This document shows, piece after piece, positions 63,706-64,000 of a stretch of DNA of 64,000 bases. The notes beneath the pieces are model-generated. The model was given only the letters and a program-made list of their open reading frames with translations. It was not told the DNA's origin and did not search any database. The stretch comes from Paenibacillus_E qinlingensis (GTDB lineage Bacteria > Bacillota > Bacilli > Paenibacillales > NBRC-103111), in NCBI RefSeq assembly GCF_028746185.1, contig NZ_JAQIVH010000030.1, positions 243,316-307,315 on the forward strand. The letters run 5' to 3'. The translations under genes and the position numbers were made by a program. Within the stretch, counting starts at the first letter, position 1; each line of letters opens with the position of its first letter.

Positions 63706-63998
63706 TTCGGGTCTTTGCTGAAGATGTGCAGCGCCTTTTTTAAGATGGCCAGCTCTTCCTCTAGATCTTTGTTTCGTTGCTCTAAGTCTTTCACAATCTG
63801 ATCATGGTTACGTAGATTGCCACTTCCTACGAAGGGTTCATCTGGAAACTGACGATATTTGCTCATCCAGTTACTCAATGTCTTCGCTGAGATGTTCAAT
63901 TCGTCTGCAATTTCCGTGATCGATTTACTGTGCTGTTGAATGTACTTAACCGTTTCTTCTTTAAACTTTTGATTGTAACGCTGACGGGGTTGGCTCAT
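63702..63998 (-). CDS. IS3-family transposase, OrfA DNA-binding part
   Basis: Protein of 98 residues: N-terminal HTH_Tnp_1 helix-turn-helix (YNQKFKEETVKYI, SITEIADELNISAKTLSNWMSKY) that binds the IS ends, then a leucine-zipper-like coiled coil (about 65-90). ATG start; the ribosome site is outside the window. The gene overlaps orfB by 4 bases. Confidence 0.93.
   Translation of the reverse strand: MSQPRQRYNQKFKEETVKYIQQHSKSITEIADELNISAKTLSNWMSKYRQFPDEPFVGSGNLRNHDQIVKDLEQRNKDLEEELAILKKALHIFSKDPK
63735..63741 (-). other. Programmed -1 frameshift site A AAA AAG
   Basis: On the minus strand orfA reads TTA AAA AAG GCG. The heptamer A AAA AAG is in the right phase for -1 slippage into the orfB frame, the standard IS3-family mechanism for making OrfAB. 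Confidence 0.85.
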
Positions 63999-64000
63999 CT

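Larger units (their letters stand above)
62803..64000 (-). mobile_element. IS3-family insertion sequence, cut by the window edge
   Basis: Two overlapping minus-strand frames with an A AAA AAG slippery site, typical of IS3. The end inside the window is probably near TGGACAC at 62804, just beyond the orfB stop; the other end lies past base 64000, so the inverted repeats and target duplication cannot be compared. Both frames are intact, suggesting a recent or active copy. Confidence 0.88.

Overview
The window looks like chromosomal DNA of a Paenibacillus-type endospore-forming member of the Bacillota. Supporting signs are strong AGGAGG-type ribosome binding sites with frequent TTG and GTG starts, a gerA/gerB/gerC spore-germination operon, a separate parE-parC pair, a Firmicutes-type glgBCDA operon with the regulatory glgD subunit, and many ABC and AraC-family genes. 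No rRNA, tRNA, CRISPR array or prophage was seen. One IS3-family element enters at the right edge.

Layout. 0-3.8 kb: a double-headed dynamin GTPase. 3.9-7.7 kb: a heterodimeric ABC exporter whose two ATP sites are asymmetric. 7.8-10.2 kb: a Fur-controlled cassette of an AraC regulator with a binding-protein-like C-terminus and a ferric-siderophore lipoprotein. 10.7-13.6 kb: a GDSL esterase and an ABC-2 transporter. 13.6-18.1 kb: topoisomerase IV (parE, parC). 18.5-21.7 kb: a MarR regulator, then minus-strand RNA-modification genes and a PrsA-like foldase. 21.9-27.6 kb: glycogen synthesis. 27.8-31.4 kb: cardiolipin synthase, a VOC protein, and a MarR gene divergent from an oxidoreductase with paired palindromic operators. 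31.5-31.96 kb: a noncoding tandem array of 52-bp units, each holding the same hairpin. 32.0-34.8 kb: a second Fur-controlled siderophore lipoprotein plus AraC/binding-domain regulator.

34.8-44.0 kb is a sugar regulon: a membrane-anchored sugar-binding protein, a LytS/YesM-type kinase, a YesN-type regulator, XylF, a ChvE-like binding protein, and one MmsA/MmsB-type ATPase and permease. It resembles the XylFII-LytS-YesN xylose-sensing arrangement, extended to two binding proteins feeding one importer. After it come an unknown membrane protein and speD, whose leader can form two mutually exclusive stems. A serine hydrolase lies on the minus strand.

47.1-55.6 kb is an exopolysaccharide operon with the parts of B. 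subtilis ydaJKLMN / Listeria pss: GH8-like hydrolase, polytopic membrane protein, DUF2334 protein, processive GT2, BcsB-like protein, and a degenerate GGDEF protein. In the last, GGDEF has become NKENP while the c-di-GMP I-site RxxD is kept. The window closes with the germination operon, an orphan ABC ATPase, a YyaL-type thioredoxin-fold protein, a perfect Fur box with no gene behind it, a DUF1540 gene and the IS3 element.

All product names come from reading motifs and from family knowledge; no database search was run. Where a longer reading frame had a better-placed internal start, the internal start is given and explained.
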